64,000 bases of DNA, taken from assembly GCF_030053345.1 (NCBI RefSeq), contig NZ_JASGBP010000009.1:57947-121946 (forward strand), in the 5' to 3' direction. Shown here in pieces: positions 1 to 8,966 of the stretch (position 1 is the stretch's first letter; every line of letters begins with the position of its first letter). The notes under the pieces were generated by a model. That model saw only the letters and a list, made by a program, of their open reading frames with translations, had not been told where the DNA came from and made no database searches. A program made the translations under genes and the position numbers. The DNA is from Flavobacterium sedimenticola. Lineage in GTDB: Bacteria; Bacteroidota; Bacteroidia; Flavobacteriales; Flavobacteriaceae.

Positions 1-1
1 A

Positions 2-1105
2 AAGCAAGGCAGCAATACGCCCTGGACGCTGAATTTCAATAAAGTTAATCGCTTTCCTTTTGCAAAACCATACAGACCCCAAGAACCTACAGGCATTCCT
101 GCCTACTTTGAAAAAGAGGTTCGTTTTGAAAATGCAAAAGCCGGTATTACGTTGGCCGGAACGTTAACCCTGCCTAAAGGCAAAAATGATTTTCCAACAG
201 TAGTATTATTAACCGGATCGGGGCCTAATGACAGAGACCATTCCATTTTCGGACATAAGAATTTTTTAGTCTTGGCCGATTTTCTCACTAAAGCCGGCAT
301 CGGCGTATTGCGGGTTGATGACAGAGGCGTAGGAGCATCGGGCGGTAGTTTTGCCTCAGCTTCTGTTTTAGATTTGGCCGATGATGCTTCGGCAGCAGTT
401 GATTTCCTATCGGCTTATCCGGGTATTAATGCCCAAAAGATTGGATTAATAGGACACAGTTTGGGAGCCGAATTGGCCGCTGTAGTGGCCGCTAAAAACC
501 GTAAAGTACACTTTATTGTAATGATGGCCGGCGGGGCGCAACCCTTATCCGAAGTCATTTTGGAACAAACCAAACTGATTTATAAAAATAAAGTGAGTAC
601 CGCTGCTTTAGATTTGAATACAGCTTTGTTGGAATTGCTGTTTCAATCGCTTCAAAACAACGACGATTTGGTGAGTGCCAAACTGCAGTTCACAGAAGGG
701 TTGGAAAAATTAAACCCTAAGGCCGCCTTGTTAACCAAAGAAGAATTGCAAATACTCGAATTAGAGTCGCCCCTCACCACCAAAGGATTCAACCATTTTT
801 TTACACCCAATTGGAAAATCGATTTGTTTTACGACTGTACGGTTGACCTGGCCAAAACCACGATACCGGTGTTGGCACTCAACGGCAACCTGGATACCCA
901 AGTGGTTCCCGATAATTTAAAAATAATTGAAAAGGTACTCTCGGCGCGCTCCAACAGCAAGCATAAAACCATTTTGTATGACGGTTTGAATCACCTGTTT
1001 CAACCGGCGGATACCGGTTTGCCTGAAGAGTATAAAGACATTGAAATTACCATAGATGAAGCCGTAGTTTCAGATATGATTACCTGGATAAGAAATATTA
1101 ATTAA
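2..1105 (+). CDS. alpha/beta hydrolase, 5'-partial
   Basis: Serine hydrolase of the alpha/beta-hydrolase fold. The frame is open from base 2, so the gene begins before the window and any signal peptide is not visible. The first start-like codon, TTG at 152, lies inside the domain and is not a believable start. Landmarks are the strand LTGSGPNDRD (209-238), the nucleophile elbow GHSLG with its serine codon at 458-460, an acid candidate in NGNLDTQV (881-904) and the histidine of GLNHLF (codon 992-994). The substrate cannot be read from the sequence. The next gene, another hydrolase, begins 16 bp downstream, so the two may be co-transcribed. Confidence 0.9.
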   Translation, partial: KQGSNTPWTLNFNKVNRFPFAKPYRPQEPTGIPAYFEKEVRFENAKAGITLAGTLTLPKGKNDFPTVVLLTGSGPNDRDHSIFGHKNFLVLADFLTKAGIGVLRVDDRGVGASGGSFASASVLDLADDASAAVDFLSAYPGINAQKIGLIGHSLGAELAAVVAAKNRKVHFIVMMAGGAQPLSEVILEQTKLIYKNKVSTAALDLNTALLELLFQSLQNNDDLVSAKLQFTEGLEKLNPKAALLTKEELQILELESPLTTKGFNHFFTPNWKIDLFYDCTVDLAKTTIPVLALNGNLDTQVVPDNLKIIEKVLSARSNSKHKTILYDGLNHLFQPADTGLPEEYKDIEITIDEAVVSDMITWIRNIN

Positions 1106-1121
1106 CAACATTGAACAGCAG

Positions 1122-1988
1122 ATGAAGAAGACAATTGTAGCCGTAGGACAACGCCTGTTATGGGGTGTACTACTATTAGGCGCAGCAGCTTGCCATAACG
1201 AAGACGAAAATACAGTGCCGGTACAGGAGGAATGGGTCACCGTACAGGATTATGAGCTTTACACCAGAACCATTGGCACCGCAACGCCCCAAGTGGTTTT
1301 GATAACAGGCATTGGCGGCAGTACCGACGATTTTAAAAGCATAGAGCAACGTTTGGGGCGCTTTTGTACGGTAATTAATTATGACCGTGAGGGATTAGGA
1401 CGTTCTGCGTGGCAAAACAAGCCCAAAGACAGTGAAACCATCGCCCGAGAGCTGAATGCCTTACTGGTTCAAAAGCACATTACAGCCCCTTTTATATTGG
1501 TGGCACACTCTATCGGCGGATTGCATGCCCGAACGTTTTTAGCCCTATATCCGGAGAAAGTGAGTGGTTTGGTTTTGATAGACCCGACTCCGGAGGACCT
1601 TACAGACACCTTAATAGGTCAATTACCGCCGGAATACCAACAGCCGGCAAGAGACGCCATGCAACAAGAGTTTAACCAACTGTTGGCCTCATTGCCTGAA
1701 GGAGGTGTTAAAGAAGAATACAAAGCCATTGAGGAGTGCTACACACAGGCCCGCGCCTTAACCAACAGCACCGCTGTACCGGTTCAAATTATCAGTAGTA
1801 TGAAAGTTACCGATGGAGCGTCTGAAGCCTCTATTGCTACCGCCAAACAACTGCGGGATGCTTTGCTCAATGAGTTATGTACCGGTGCTCAAAAGCATAC
1901 ATTAACGTATAATTCGGGTCACTTTATTCAAAAAGAGGCTCCCCAACTGGTAGTCGATGCGATTCACTGGGTACTCAACAATCAATAA
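1122..1988 (+). CDS. alpha/beta hydrolase lipoprotein
   Basis: A 288-residue alpha/beta hydrolase that is probably membrane-anchored. The N-terminus is a lipoprotein signal ending in LLGAAAC, with the cysteine near residue 24, followed by an acidic linker. The core shows LITGIGGSTDDF (oxyanion region), the nucleophile elbow AHSIGG with Ser130, and a C-terminal SGHFIQKEAP that supplies the histidine. This resembles the epoxide-hydrolase/haloperoxidase-like branch, but the substrate is unknown. ATG at 1122 is the natural start because it begins directly with the signal peptide. It follows another hydrolase gene by 16 bp. Confidence 0.88.
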   Translation: MKKTIVAVGQRLLWGVLLLGAAACHNEDENTVPVQEEWVTVQDYELYTRTIGTATPQVVLITGIGGSTDDFKSIEQRLGRFCTVINYDREGLGRSAWQNKPKDSETIARELNALLVQKHITAPFILVAHSIGGLHARTFLALYPEKVSGLVLIDPTPEDLTDTLIGQLPPEYQQPARDAMQQEFNQLLASLPEGGVKEEYKAIEECYTQARALTNSTAVPVQIISSMKVTDGASEASIATAKQLRDALLNELCTGAQKHTLTYNSGHFIQKEAPQLVVDAIHWVLNNQ

Positions 1989-2064
1989 TTTTTTCATGAT
2001 GGGCCATACAGGGAGGGCACTTTGTAAAGTGTCATCCCGGTGATGGTTTTTAAAACAAAAACAA

Positions 2065-4437
2065 ATGCGAGATATAATAACAATGCTGTGTATGCTGTTG
2101 GCTTTATTTTATATAAACAGCGTAGCGGGACAAGAAAAAAGAACCTTTAGTGGTACTTTAAAAGACAGCCAATCGAAGGAAACCCTTTTGTTTGCTACGA
2201 TTGATTTGGGAAATGGGTATGCGGTTAATACCAATGAATATGGTTTCTTTTCCATATCCGTACCTCCGGGAAGCTATCCGGTAACGGTTTCTTATGTGGG
2301 CTATCAAACCCTGCATTTTGAAGTGAATTTGAATCGGGATGTGGTACAGACGATTGAATTAGCCAGAGCAGAAGAGGTTTTGCAAGAGGTAGTCATTCAA
2401 AACCATCGGTTGGCCACCCAACTTAAAAGACCGGAGATGAGTATTGCTAAAATGGATGCAGCCACTATAAAGAAAACGCCTGTGGTGTTTGGAGAGGTGG
2501 ATGTTTTAAAAGCCATTTTGCAATTACCGGGGATCACCAATTCGGGCGAAGGAAGCTCGGGGTTTCACGTCAGAGGTGGATCTGTAGATCAAAATTTGGT
2601 GTTGTTGGATGAAGCTACCCTTTATAATTCGTCGCATTTATTCGGCTTTTTCTCGGTGCTCAATAACGATGCCGTAAAAGATATTAAACTATACAAAGGC
2701 GCCATACCGGCCCGATTTGGCGGTAGGGTATCATCGGTGATGGATATTTATCAAAAGGAAGGGAATGCCGAGTCTTTTCACCTAAACGGTGGGATAGGGG
2801 TCATCTCGAGCCGCCTTTTGGCAGAGGGGCCGATTGTAAGAGGTAAATCGAGTTTTTTATTAGGAGGTCGGGCCTCGTATGCCCATCTCTTTATGAACAT
2901 GTCCGATACTAAAAACAGTGCCTATTTCTACGATTTGAATACAAAAGTAAGCCATCGTTTTAATGAAGCCAATACGTTGTATGCATCGGGTTATTTCGGC
3001 AGAGACTATTTTGCCATCGGGGATGATTTTAAAAATACGTATGGGAATGCCTTATTGAATTTGCGTTGGAATCATTTGTTTTCCGACCGATTGTTTTCGA
3101 ACCTATCGGTTAATTACAGCGATTACTACTACGGCCTGGAAATTCCGATGGCGGCCTTTGCGTGGCAATCGGGAATATCGAACCTGAATGTGAAGTACGA
3201 TTTTAAATACTATGCTACCGAGCAATTCAAATTCAATTTCGGAATAAATAAAATAAACTACCGGTTTGACCCCGGTGAGATTAAGCCTACCACAGAGGAT
3301 TCGGGGGTAAATTACAAGCAATTGCAAAAGAAAAATGCGACAGAGGTTGCGGCTTATTTTGACACAGAACAAAAGTTAACCAATCGTTTGCAATTACACT
3401 ATGGCTTTAGGCTTAGTTACTTTCAGCGTTTTGGAAAGCAAACCGTAAATACGTACCAGGATAACCTGGCCGTGTTGTATGATGCGGTTTATGACATTTA
3501 TTATAAAGCCACCCCCATTGGGACCAAAATCTATGGCCGCCATGAAAAAATTATCGACTTTTTTAACTGGGAACCCCGTGCTGCTTTGAGCTATACGTGG
3601 GGCGAACAGGCCGTTAAATTGGGGTATAACCGTATGGCGCAGTACGTTCATTTGCTTTCCAATACGCTTACCCCAACACCTTTGGATATTTGGACACCAA
3701 GCGACCGCTTTATCAAGCCTCAGTTGGCCGACCAGTTTACACTGGGGTATTATACTACCCTCAAGGAGGAGCGCTACAGTGTAGAGGTGGAGGCCTATTT
3801 TAAGCAGGTTAAAAATAGAATGAATTATATTGACGGGGCCGATTTGATTGCCAATGAAGCCATTGAACAGGTGCTCCTCAACGGCGAGGAGCGTGCCTAC
3901 GGGGTGGAATTTTTAGGGCGTAAAAATACCGGAAAATTAACCGGTTGGCTTTCGTATACGTTATCCAAGGCCGAGCAGCGAACGCCCGGAAGAACCCCTT
4001 TGGAGCCCGGTATTAATAATGGAAAATGGTACAATGCCAATCACGACCGAACCCATAATTTGGCGGTAACGGCTAACTATGAGCTATCCCGCCGCTGGTC
4101 GTTGGGTTCTAATTTTACCTTTCAAACCGGAAGGGCTACTACCCAGCCCAATGGCTATTACGAATACCTCGGCATCAATGTACCGAGTTATGAGGCCCGT
4201 AACGCCGCTCGATTGCCTCACTACCACCGATTGGATTTGGCCGCTACCTACACCCCAAAACCCGATAGTAAAAAGCGCTTTACCAGTGAATGGGTGTTTA
4301 GTATATACAATGTGTACAATCAAATGAATGCCAACTCCATCAATTTCCGTCAAAATGCGGATACCGGTGTTAATGAATCGATACAGTTGTCCATTTTCGG
4401 AATGGTCCCTTCGGTGACCTATAATTTTAAATTTTAA
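2065..4437 (+). CDS. TonB-dependent receptor with carboxypeptidase-regulatory-like domain
   Basis: Outer-membrane active-transport receptor of 790 residues. After a signal peptide (about residues 1-23) comes a carboxypeptidase-D-regulatory-like beta-sandwich (about 28-112, including FATIDLGNGYAVNTNEYGFF). A plug domain follows (HVRGGSVDQNLVLLDEATLY, then KLYKGAIPARFGGRVSSV), and then a 22-strand-type barrel ending in a terminal phenylalanine. The neighbouring DUF4249 lipoprotein starts 2 bp after its stop codon. This pairing is common in Bacteroidota and suggests one uptake complex. The transported ligand is unknown; no SusD homologue is present, so a glycan PUL is unlikely. Confidence 0.93.
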   Translation: MRDIITMLCMLLALFYINSVAGQEKRTFSGTLKDSQSKETLLFATIDLGNGYAVNTNEYGFFSISVPPGSYPVTVSYVGYQTLHFEVNLNRDVVQTIELARAEEVLQEVVIQNHRLATQLKRPEMSIAKMDAATIKKTPVVFGEVDVLKAILQLPGITNSGEGSSGFHVRGGSVDQNLVLLDEATLYNSSHLFGFFSVLNNDAVKDIKLYKGAIPARFGGRVSSVMDIYQKEGNAESFHLNGGIGVISSRLLAEGPIVRGKSSFLLGGRASYAHLFMNMSDTKNSAYFYDLNTKVSHRFNEANTLYASGYFGRDYFAIGDDFKNTYGNALLNLRWNHLFSDRLFSNLSVNYSDYYYGLEIPMAAFAWQSGISNLNVKYDFKYYATEQFKFNFGINKINYRFDPGEIKPTTEDSGVNYKQLQKKNATEVAAYFDTEQKLTNRLQLHYGFRLSYFQRFGKQTVNTYQDNLAVLYDAVYDIYYKATPIGTKIYGRHEKIIDFFNWEPRAALSYTWGEQAVKLGYNRMAQYVHLLSNTLTPTPLDIWTPSDRFIKPQLADQFTLGYYTTLKEERYSVEVEAYFKQVKNRMNYIDGADLIANEAIEQVLLNGEERAYGVEFLGRKNTGKLTGWLSYTLSKAEQRTPGRTPLEPGINNGKWYNANHDRTHNLAVTANYELSRRWSLGSNFTFQTGRATTQPNGYYEYLGINVPSYEARNAARLPHYHRLDLAATYTPKPDSKKRFTSEWVFSIYNVYNQMNANSINFRQNADTGVNESIQLSIFGMVPSVTYNFKF

Positions 4438-4439
4438 TC

Positions 4440-5255
4440 ATGAAAAAGTTTGTTTTAAAAACAGTTGTGCTCCTGCTGTGTTGTGGTTTTTACAGTTGTG
4501 AAAAAGAGGTTATTGTTGATTTGGAAGCTTCCAAACCACGCTTAGTTATCAATGCCCCCTTGGTATGGGCCAAAGGGACCGCAGGCAATGAACAGTCCAT
4601 TCAATTAAGTTTGACAGCCTCATACTATGAGCCGAGTGTCCCTAAAGTAACCAATGCGACCGTATTAGTAACCGACGAACAGGGGGGCAGTTATGCCTTT
4701 TTACAAGAGGGTACACCGGGCACCTATGTGTGTCACAACTTTGTACCGGTGCTCCATCGAAAGTATTTCCTGGAGGTACAGTACAACGGAGCAGTATACC
4801 AAGGTGAAGAAATTTTGTACCCGGTAGTCGATTTTGATTCGACCTCGCAAACCAACGATGGCGGGATAAACGGTGATGAGGTGACGGTGAAGGCTTTTTT
4901 TACCGATCCTTTGGCCGAGGACAACTATTACCTATCTAAAAAAGTAGCTCCGACCCAAGTGATACCCGAATATTCGAGTTTTACGGATACTTTTTTTGAG
5001 GGCAATCAAGTTTTTGATGCCTTTGGTGATGCCGATTTAGCACCGGCCGATGCCGTGACCTTTACGCTATATGGCATATCAAAACGGCATCATGAATACC
5101 TGGTTAAACTACTGAATGCCGCGGGAGCTAATCCGTTTCAACCAATACCCGGGGTGGTCAAAGGGAATATGCTGAATGTGACCCAAGCACAAAATTACCC
5201 TTTGGGCTATTTTAGTCTCTCGCAAACCGCCACCATTACGCATACGGTAGAATAG
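4440..5255 (+). CDS. DUF4249 lipoprotein, partner of the TonB receptor
   Basis: A 271-residue lipoprotein with a signal peptide and a lipobox ending at Cys20 (CCGFYSC). The following VDLEASKPRLVINAPLVW and the beta-rich body, with repeated ATVLVTDEQGG-type strands, match the DUF4249 family, which is found almost exclusively next to TonB-dependent receptors in Bacteroidota. It starts 2 bp after the receptor stop codon, so co-expression is nearly certain. Its likely place is the outer leaflet of the outer membrane over the receptor. The function of the family is not established; assisting ligand capture is an inference. Confidence 0.88.
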   Translation: MKKFVLKTVVLLLCCGFYSCEKEVIVDLEASKPRLVINAPLVWAKGTAGNEQSIQLSLTASYYEPSVPKVTNATVLVTDEQGGSYAFLQEGTPGTYVCHNFVPVLHRKYFLEVQYNGAVYQGEEILYPVVDFDSTSQTNDGGINGDEVTVKAFFTDPLAEDNYYLSKKVAPTQVIPEYSSFTDTFFEGNQVFDAFGDADLAPADAVTFTLYGISKRHHEYLVKLLNAAGANPFQPIPGVVKGNMLNVTQAQNYPLGYFSLSQTATITHTVE

Positions 5256-5258
5256 GTT

Positions 5259-5714
5259 ATGGATGTTAATGAAAATATTGCCCTGGTTGTTATTGAATTA
5301 CAGGAAATTCAAGACCCTATTAAAGAGAATATAGGCATTTTAACGCGTTTGTGGCAACAGCATGGGTACACTATAGTTCGCCTTCACAAAGAACCGGAAC
5401 CCCCTATGGGGGGCACCCTCTTAGAGAATCAAACCCCTTTAAGGCCCAACATAGCCGAGAAAAGCCTTGAACACTTGATACAGCAAAAAAGAACAGCACA
5501 CCATTTTTCGCGTATGGTAATTGTAGGCGTGGCCGAAGACCGTATTTTGGAGTTGGTGTGGCGCTTTGCGCAAGCGAATGCCTTGTTGGTGTATCAGGTT
5601 ACCGATGCGCTCTACAGTACAAAGGAGCAAGAAGACTTCTTGCGGGGTGTTTTTAAAAATGTGACCACATCCCAAATACTAACCCTTAGTAAGGGGATAC
5701 GAGACAAAAAGTAA
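5259..5714 (+). CDS. isochorismatase-fold protein lacking catalytic residues
   Basis: A 151-residue protein whose strand order resembles the isochorismatase/cysteine-hydrolase family: opening strand ALVVIELQ, a central GYTIVRLHKEP, a conserved-looking TPLRPNIAEKSL, and MVIVGVAEDRILELVWRF followed by VYQVTDALYS. In active family members the first strand carries an aspartate (VIDMQ) and the G-x-x-x-x-C segment carries the nucleophile. Here these are Glu13 and a Cys-less GVAEDRIL, so it is probably not a hydrolase. A lysine in QQKRTAHHF is kept. It starts 3 bp after the DUF4249 gene. The alternative is an unrelated Rossmann-like protein. Confidence 0.6.
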   Translation: MDVNENIALVVIELQEIQDPIKENIGILTRLWQQHGYTIVRLHKEPEPPMGGTLLENQTPLRPNIAEKSLEHLIQQKRTAHHFSRMVIVGVAEDRILELVWRFAQANALLVYQVTDALYSTKEQEDFLRGVFKNVTTSQILTLSKGIRDKK

Positions 5715-5725
5715 TACACCAAATC

Positions 5726-6235
5726 ATGCGTACCGCTGCTATAGTTTTACACCCTTTTTTGAAAGCCGATTATGCGGTTTTGATTTCCTGGATTGACAGC
5801 CCGCGTGTGTTGCTGGAGTTTGCGGGTCCTCATTTTACGTATCCGCTTACCGCAGCCCAACTCGATTTGAATGTGAGCGATACCCGGCGGCATCCCTTTA
5901 TGGCGGTCGATTCTCATACCGGGGAGAAGGTTGGCTATGCCGAATGCTATTTCCTTGACCAGAGTACCGTGAAGGTGGCCCGTGTTTTTATAGCAGCCCG
6001 GTACCGGGGCATGGGCAACGGAACAGCACTGCTGCAAAGCCTATTGCAATTTGCCTGTACCCAATGCAATGCTAAGAGGGTGGTGCTAAATGTTTTTGAG
6101 CACAATAAAGCCGCTATGACCTGCTACACCAAGCTGGGTTTTGTGATGCAGCCCAACGTTTTTAAAAGGGTTGATTTTGAAGGCGAAACGTGGCGGTCTG
6201 TGGGAATGATGCTACCCCTAAAGTCCCCGGAATGA
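5726..6235 (+). CDS. GNAT family N-acetyltransferase
   Basis: A 169-residue acyl-CoA-dependent acetyltransferase. The acetyl-CoA pyrophosphate-binding motif is ARYRGMGNGTALLQSLL. It is followed by a typical NVFEHNKAAMTCYTKLGF, the Asn plus Tyr segment of the RimI-like branch, in which the tyrosine usually acts as general acid. The N-terminal part (VLISWIDSPRVLLEFAGP) fits the RimJ/RimL-like substrate side. The substrate is unknown. The gene lies 11 bp after the degenerate isochorismatase-like gene and ends the plus-strand series that starts with the TonB receptor. Confidence 0.85.
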   Translation: MRTAAIVLHPFLKADYAVLISWIDSPRVLLEFAGPHFTYPLTAAQLDLNVSDTRRHPFMAVDSHTGEKVGYAECYFLDQSTVKVARVFIAARYRGMGNGTALLQSLLQFACTQCNAKRVVLNVFEHNKAAMTCYTKLGFVMQPNVFKRVDFEGETWRSVGMMLPLKSPE

Positions 6236-6385
6236 CCTTAGGACGGTGTTGGGTGGGAACAGGTCCGGGGGAACATAATGATTGGTAAAAAAAAAAATCT
6301 GTATAGTATATGGAGCCGAACCATCTAAACGGGGCGTAATCGAAAAGCCAAGAGAGTAGAGTTTATTAATTAATTTATTTATTTT

Positions 6386-7417
6386 ATGTTTAAAAAAATT
6401 ACCCTAAGTCTTTGCTGTTTGGTAGTACATACCTTAACCGCGCAAACCAACAACTGCAGTACCAATCCTTTGGCGTTGCAGTACTATACCGAAGACATTC
6501 GGTCGCTGGCTCATGAGTATATGTGGCAAACGCAGCAGGATACTACCGCCATCCAAATTCCGCAGCAGCATTTTGATTTTATTGCGTCAAAACTATCTGC
6601 CGTTATGGAATTGAATACGGCGGAGACCGATTCTGTTTTTAACAAGTACTGTGTGCATGACGTACGCGAAATTCCCGAGTTAAAACAATTTATTGTTTTT
6701 ATAGACAGTACCCAAACCTGGACCCACGCTTGGATGAATGAATTGCAAATTACCGGGAATCCTACTATTGACAATTTTATGAGTGCTCATAATTTTACGG
6801 TTATTGATCATGTCGAATTGCCGTATGAGTCGTCTTACGGAAGACACTATGTTACCATAGCGTCCCCAATCGTGGTTAATGCCCGAGGCGTTGTTAATTG
6901 GTTTAAGGCGCAAGAAGGTGTTTTGACCGCTGAGCAAAATATTACCTACGGAGGAGCCGGACGGTTGTTTTTTTACCAAGACGGCAATCAGTCTTACCTT
7001 TCTTTTATTCACGAATGGTCGGATTGCGGTGATGGTTGCGACAATATGATTCAGTGGATTTATGCGGTTGATCAAAATTGTAGTGCCTCTTTGTTTAATC
7101 GTTCCGAATTTCATGTTTGGGACACTTGGCCGGAGGCGCCCGAAACCAATTGCAATATTGCATTGGGCACCCCCGACACTGCTACCGTTCCTTCTTTGGC
7201 ATTGTATCCGAATCCGGTATATGATGTAGCGACTTTGGAGGTAACCGCCGATTTGGTGGGCACCACGGTAACGGTACACAATACATTGGGACAAACAATC
7301 AAAACTTTACCGATAAACAACACAACAGTTACGGTTGACCTTAGTAGCCTACCGGCCGGCGTATATTATCTTTCGACCGATAATAGATCCCGGACGGTTA
7401 CGTTAGTAAAGCGTTAG
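6386..7417 (+). CDS. secreted protein with T9SS type A sorting domain
   Basis: A 343-residue exported protein. It has a signal peptide (residues 1-19, ending TLTAQ) and a body of about 230 residues that I do not recognise, with several cysteines including DCGDGCDNMIQW. The C-terminal type IX secretion tail is clear: ALYPNPVYDVATLEV, then LGQTIKTL, LPAGVYYLS and a final VTLVKR. The tail shows transport across the outer membrane by the T9SS and usually cell-surface attachment. A strong terminator follows 17 bp after the stop. The function of the passenger is unknown. Confidence 0.85.
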   Translation: MFKKITLSLCCLVVHTLTAQTNNCSTNPLALQYYTEDIRSLAHEYMWQTQQDTTAIQIPQQHFDFIASKLSAVMELNTAETDSVFNKYCVHDVREIPELKQFIVFIDSTQTWTHAWMNELQITGNPTIDNFMSAHNFTVIDHVELPYESSYGRHYVTIASPIVVNARGVVNWFKAQEGVLTAEQNITYGGAGRLFFYQDGNQSYLSFIHEWSDCGDGCDNMIQWIYAVDQNCSASLFNRSEFHVWDTWPEAPETNCNIALGTPDTATVPSLALYPNPVYDVATLEVTADLVGTTVTVHNTLGQTIKTLPINNTTVTVDLSSLPAGVYYLSTDNRSRTVTLVKR

Positions 7418-7434
7418 TTAGGTTTTGAAAGGAG

Positions 7435-7457
7435 CTGCCCCGCGAGGGGCAGTTTTT
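7435..7457 (+). terminator. rho-independent terminator after the T9SS protein
   Basis: Perfect 7-bp stem CTGCCCC / GGGGCAG with GCGA loop, followed by TTTTT, located 17 bp after the preceding stop codon. Confidence 0.9.
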
Positions 7458-7498
7458 GTTTACAAGCCAAAGTTAGTTGATTACATGCAATAATACTT

Positions 7499-8500
7499 TT
7501 ATTGGAATTGTGTCAAAACAATTTTTCCATTCCTGTGCGTTTTATAGTCTTGTAAGGCGGATTGGATTTTTTTTGCATTATATTTTTTTACAGCCGGCAT
7601 TATAAAATTGGGTTTCCCTATGGTTGTTGTTAAAAAAGAATGCATTTTTAACAACTCCTTTGTTGTTAAAGTATTTAGCCAGTAGTCTACTCCAAATCCT
7701 TTGATGGTTATGTTTTTAAAAATAATTTCCGAATTGTGAAAGGACACTTTCTCATTACTTAATAAGCCATAAGTTATCATCATCCCTCCTGGTTTTAGGG
7801 TATTTAATAATATATTTGTGATATCACCGCCTACAGCATCCACAATGGAATTAATTCCTTCTGCATTGGTGAGTTTTACTATTCTGTCTGCTAAGTCTTT
7901 AGAGTTGCTCTCTAAAACAGCTTTAGCGCCTAATTTTTTTAGATATTCGTCATCATTTTGACTCCAACTTCTAACTACCAAAATGGTGTTTATCTTTTTT
8001 AATTGAGCTAATTGAACTATTATTTGAGCAATAGCTGAGTTTCCGGCTGTTACGACTAACCAATCATTTCGCTTCAGTTTTGTTTCTTTTAAAAGCGCGT
8101 AGGCAGTAATGGGGTTTAACGCCATTTGACAGGCTTTTTCAAGAGGGAAATCCCCCGGTAATTCAATAATTTTGTCAAGTGGTAAAATAACATATTCTGC
8201 CCAAGCACCTTTGTGTCGGAAAGCCACTAATTGCCCTTTGGCGCGTGCTACACCAGGACCTACTTTATCTATAATACCGGTACCTTCCAAGCCTGCTGTT
8301 TGCGGAAAAACTGGTTTTTGACGGTATGTTCCTTGAATGAATAATAGGTCGGCCGGATTGATTGGACTTGCCCTAACTTTTATCCTGATTTCGTTGGGTC
8401 CGGGTTCAGGAATGCTGATTTTGGTTAGTTGTAAAACAGTATCGGGTGTACCGGTTTCTGAAAACTGTAAAGCATTCATGCTGTTTTGATTGTTTGACAT
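7499..8500 (-). CDS. MDR-family (quinone reductase-like) oxidoreductase
   Basis: A 333-residue medium-chain dehydrogenase/reductase. The GroES-like N-terminal half shows PGPNEIRIKVRASPINPADL, and GLEGTGIIDKVGPGVA is the family's G-E-G-x-G region. The Rossmann half contains LVVTAGNSAIAQIIVQLA (nucleotide-binding turn) and SIVDAVGGD. The zinc-ligand cysteines of alcohol dehydrogenases are absent, which points to the quinone oxidoreductase/enoyl reductase branch (NADPH-dependent, MECR-like). Start is ATG 8500; ATG 8479 is an alternative. It is the last gene of the minus-strand copper/porin series, but a terminator hairpin separates it from doxX, so it may have its own promoter. Confidence 0.85.
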   Translation of the reverse strand: MSNNQNSMNALQFSETGTPDTVLQLTKISIPEPGPNEIRIKVRASPINPADLLFIQGTYRQKPVFPQTAGLEGTGIIDKVGPGVARAKGQLVAFRHKGAWAEYVILPLDKIIELPGDFPLEKACQMALNPITAYALLKETKLKRNDWLVVTAGNSAIAQIIVQLAQLKKINTILVVRSWSQNDDEYLKKLGAKAVLESNSKDLADRIVKLTNAEGINSIVDAVGGDITNILLNTLKPGGMMITYGLLSNEKVSFHNSEIIFKNITIKGFGVDYWLNTLTTKELLKMHSFLTTTIGKPNFIMPAVKKYNAKKIQSALQDYKTHRNGKIVLTQFQ

Positions 8501-8521
8501 ATTAATTTAATTATTTAGTAA

Positions 8522-8554
8522 AAAAACAAAAGGCTGCATCTCTGATACAGCCTT
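8522..8554 (-). terminator. terminator after the doxX-like gene
   Basis: Read on the minus strand: stem AAGGCTG / CAGCCTT (8548-8554 and 8530-8536) with an 11-nt loop, then TTGTTTTTTT. It lies just after the stop of the DoxX gene and before the oxidoreductase. Confidence 0.8.
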
Positions 8555-8558
8555 AATT

Positions 8559-8954
8559 TTAGTTGCTTTTTGTGATTTTTTGGTCAGCCACTGCTAATCC
8601 TAATAATCCACCAATTATCGCTATGTTTTGAATAAAATCAAGGAAGGCGGCTTGAAACATCATACCATCCATATTCCAAAAAGTATGCATGGAAACGGTG
8701 ACCACCAAAAGGAATATTGCAAGTATCAAGGAGGTCCATTTTACTTTTTGGTTAACTAATAATAATAATGCACCTACAATTTCTATAAAGGTTGCCATTC
8801 CTAATAAAATTGTTACCATAGGTATTCCTTTTGAAGCCATCCATGCTGCAGGACCTTCCCAGGCCATTATTTTATGTAATCCGGCAATTAAGAAAGTGAT
8901 TCCCATTAGTGCACGTGCCACTGTAAAAATGGTGTTTGTTTTTGAATTTTTCAT
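8559..8954 (-). CDS. DoxX family membrane protein
   Basis: A 131-residue integral membrane protein with four hydrophobic segments (around ALMGITFLIAGLHKI, MVTILLGMATFIEIVGALLLLV, LILAIFLLVVTVSM and IIGGLLGLAVAD). The first-helix pattern R-x-x-x-G-x-x-F-x-x-x-G-x-x-K is typical of DoxX/SURF4-like proteins. Family members are linked to redox or small-molecule oxidation at the membrane, but a precise role is not known. The porin gene ends 12 bp upstream, so the two are probably in one transcript. Confidence 0.88.
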   Translation of the reverse strand: MKNSKTNTIFTVARALMGITFLIAGLHKIMAWEGPAAWMASKGIPMVTILLGMATFIEIVGALLLLVNQKVKWTSLILAIFLLVVTVSMHTFWNMDGMMFQAAFLDFIQNIAIIGGLLGLAVADQKITKSN

Positions 8955-8966
8955 AGTGATTTATAT

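Noticed and set aside
6680..7294. 204-codon minus-strand open frame inside the T9SS protein gene
   Set aside because: Shadow of the coding frame; no signal, domain or start context.
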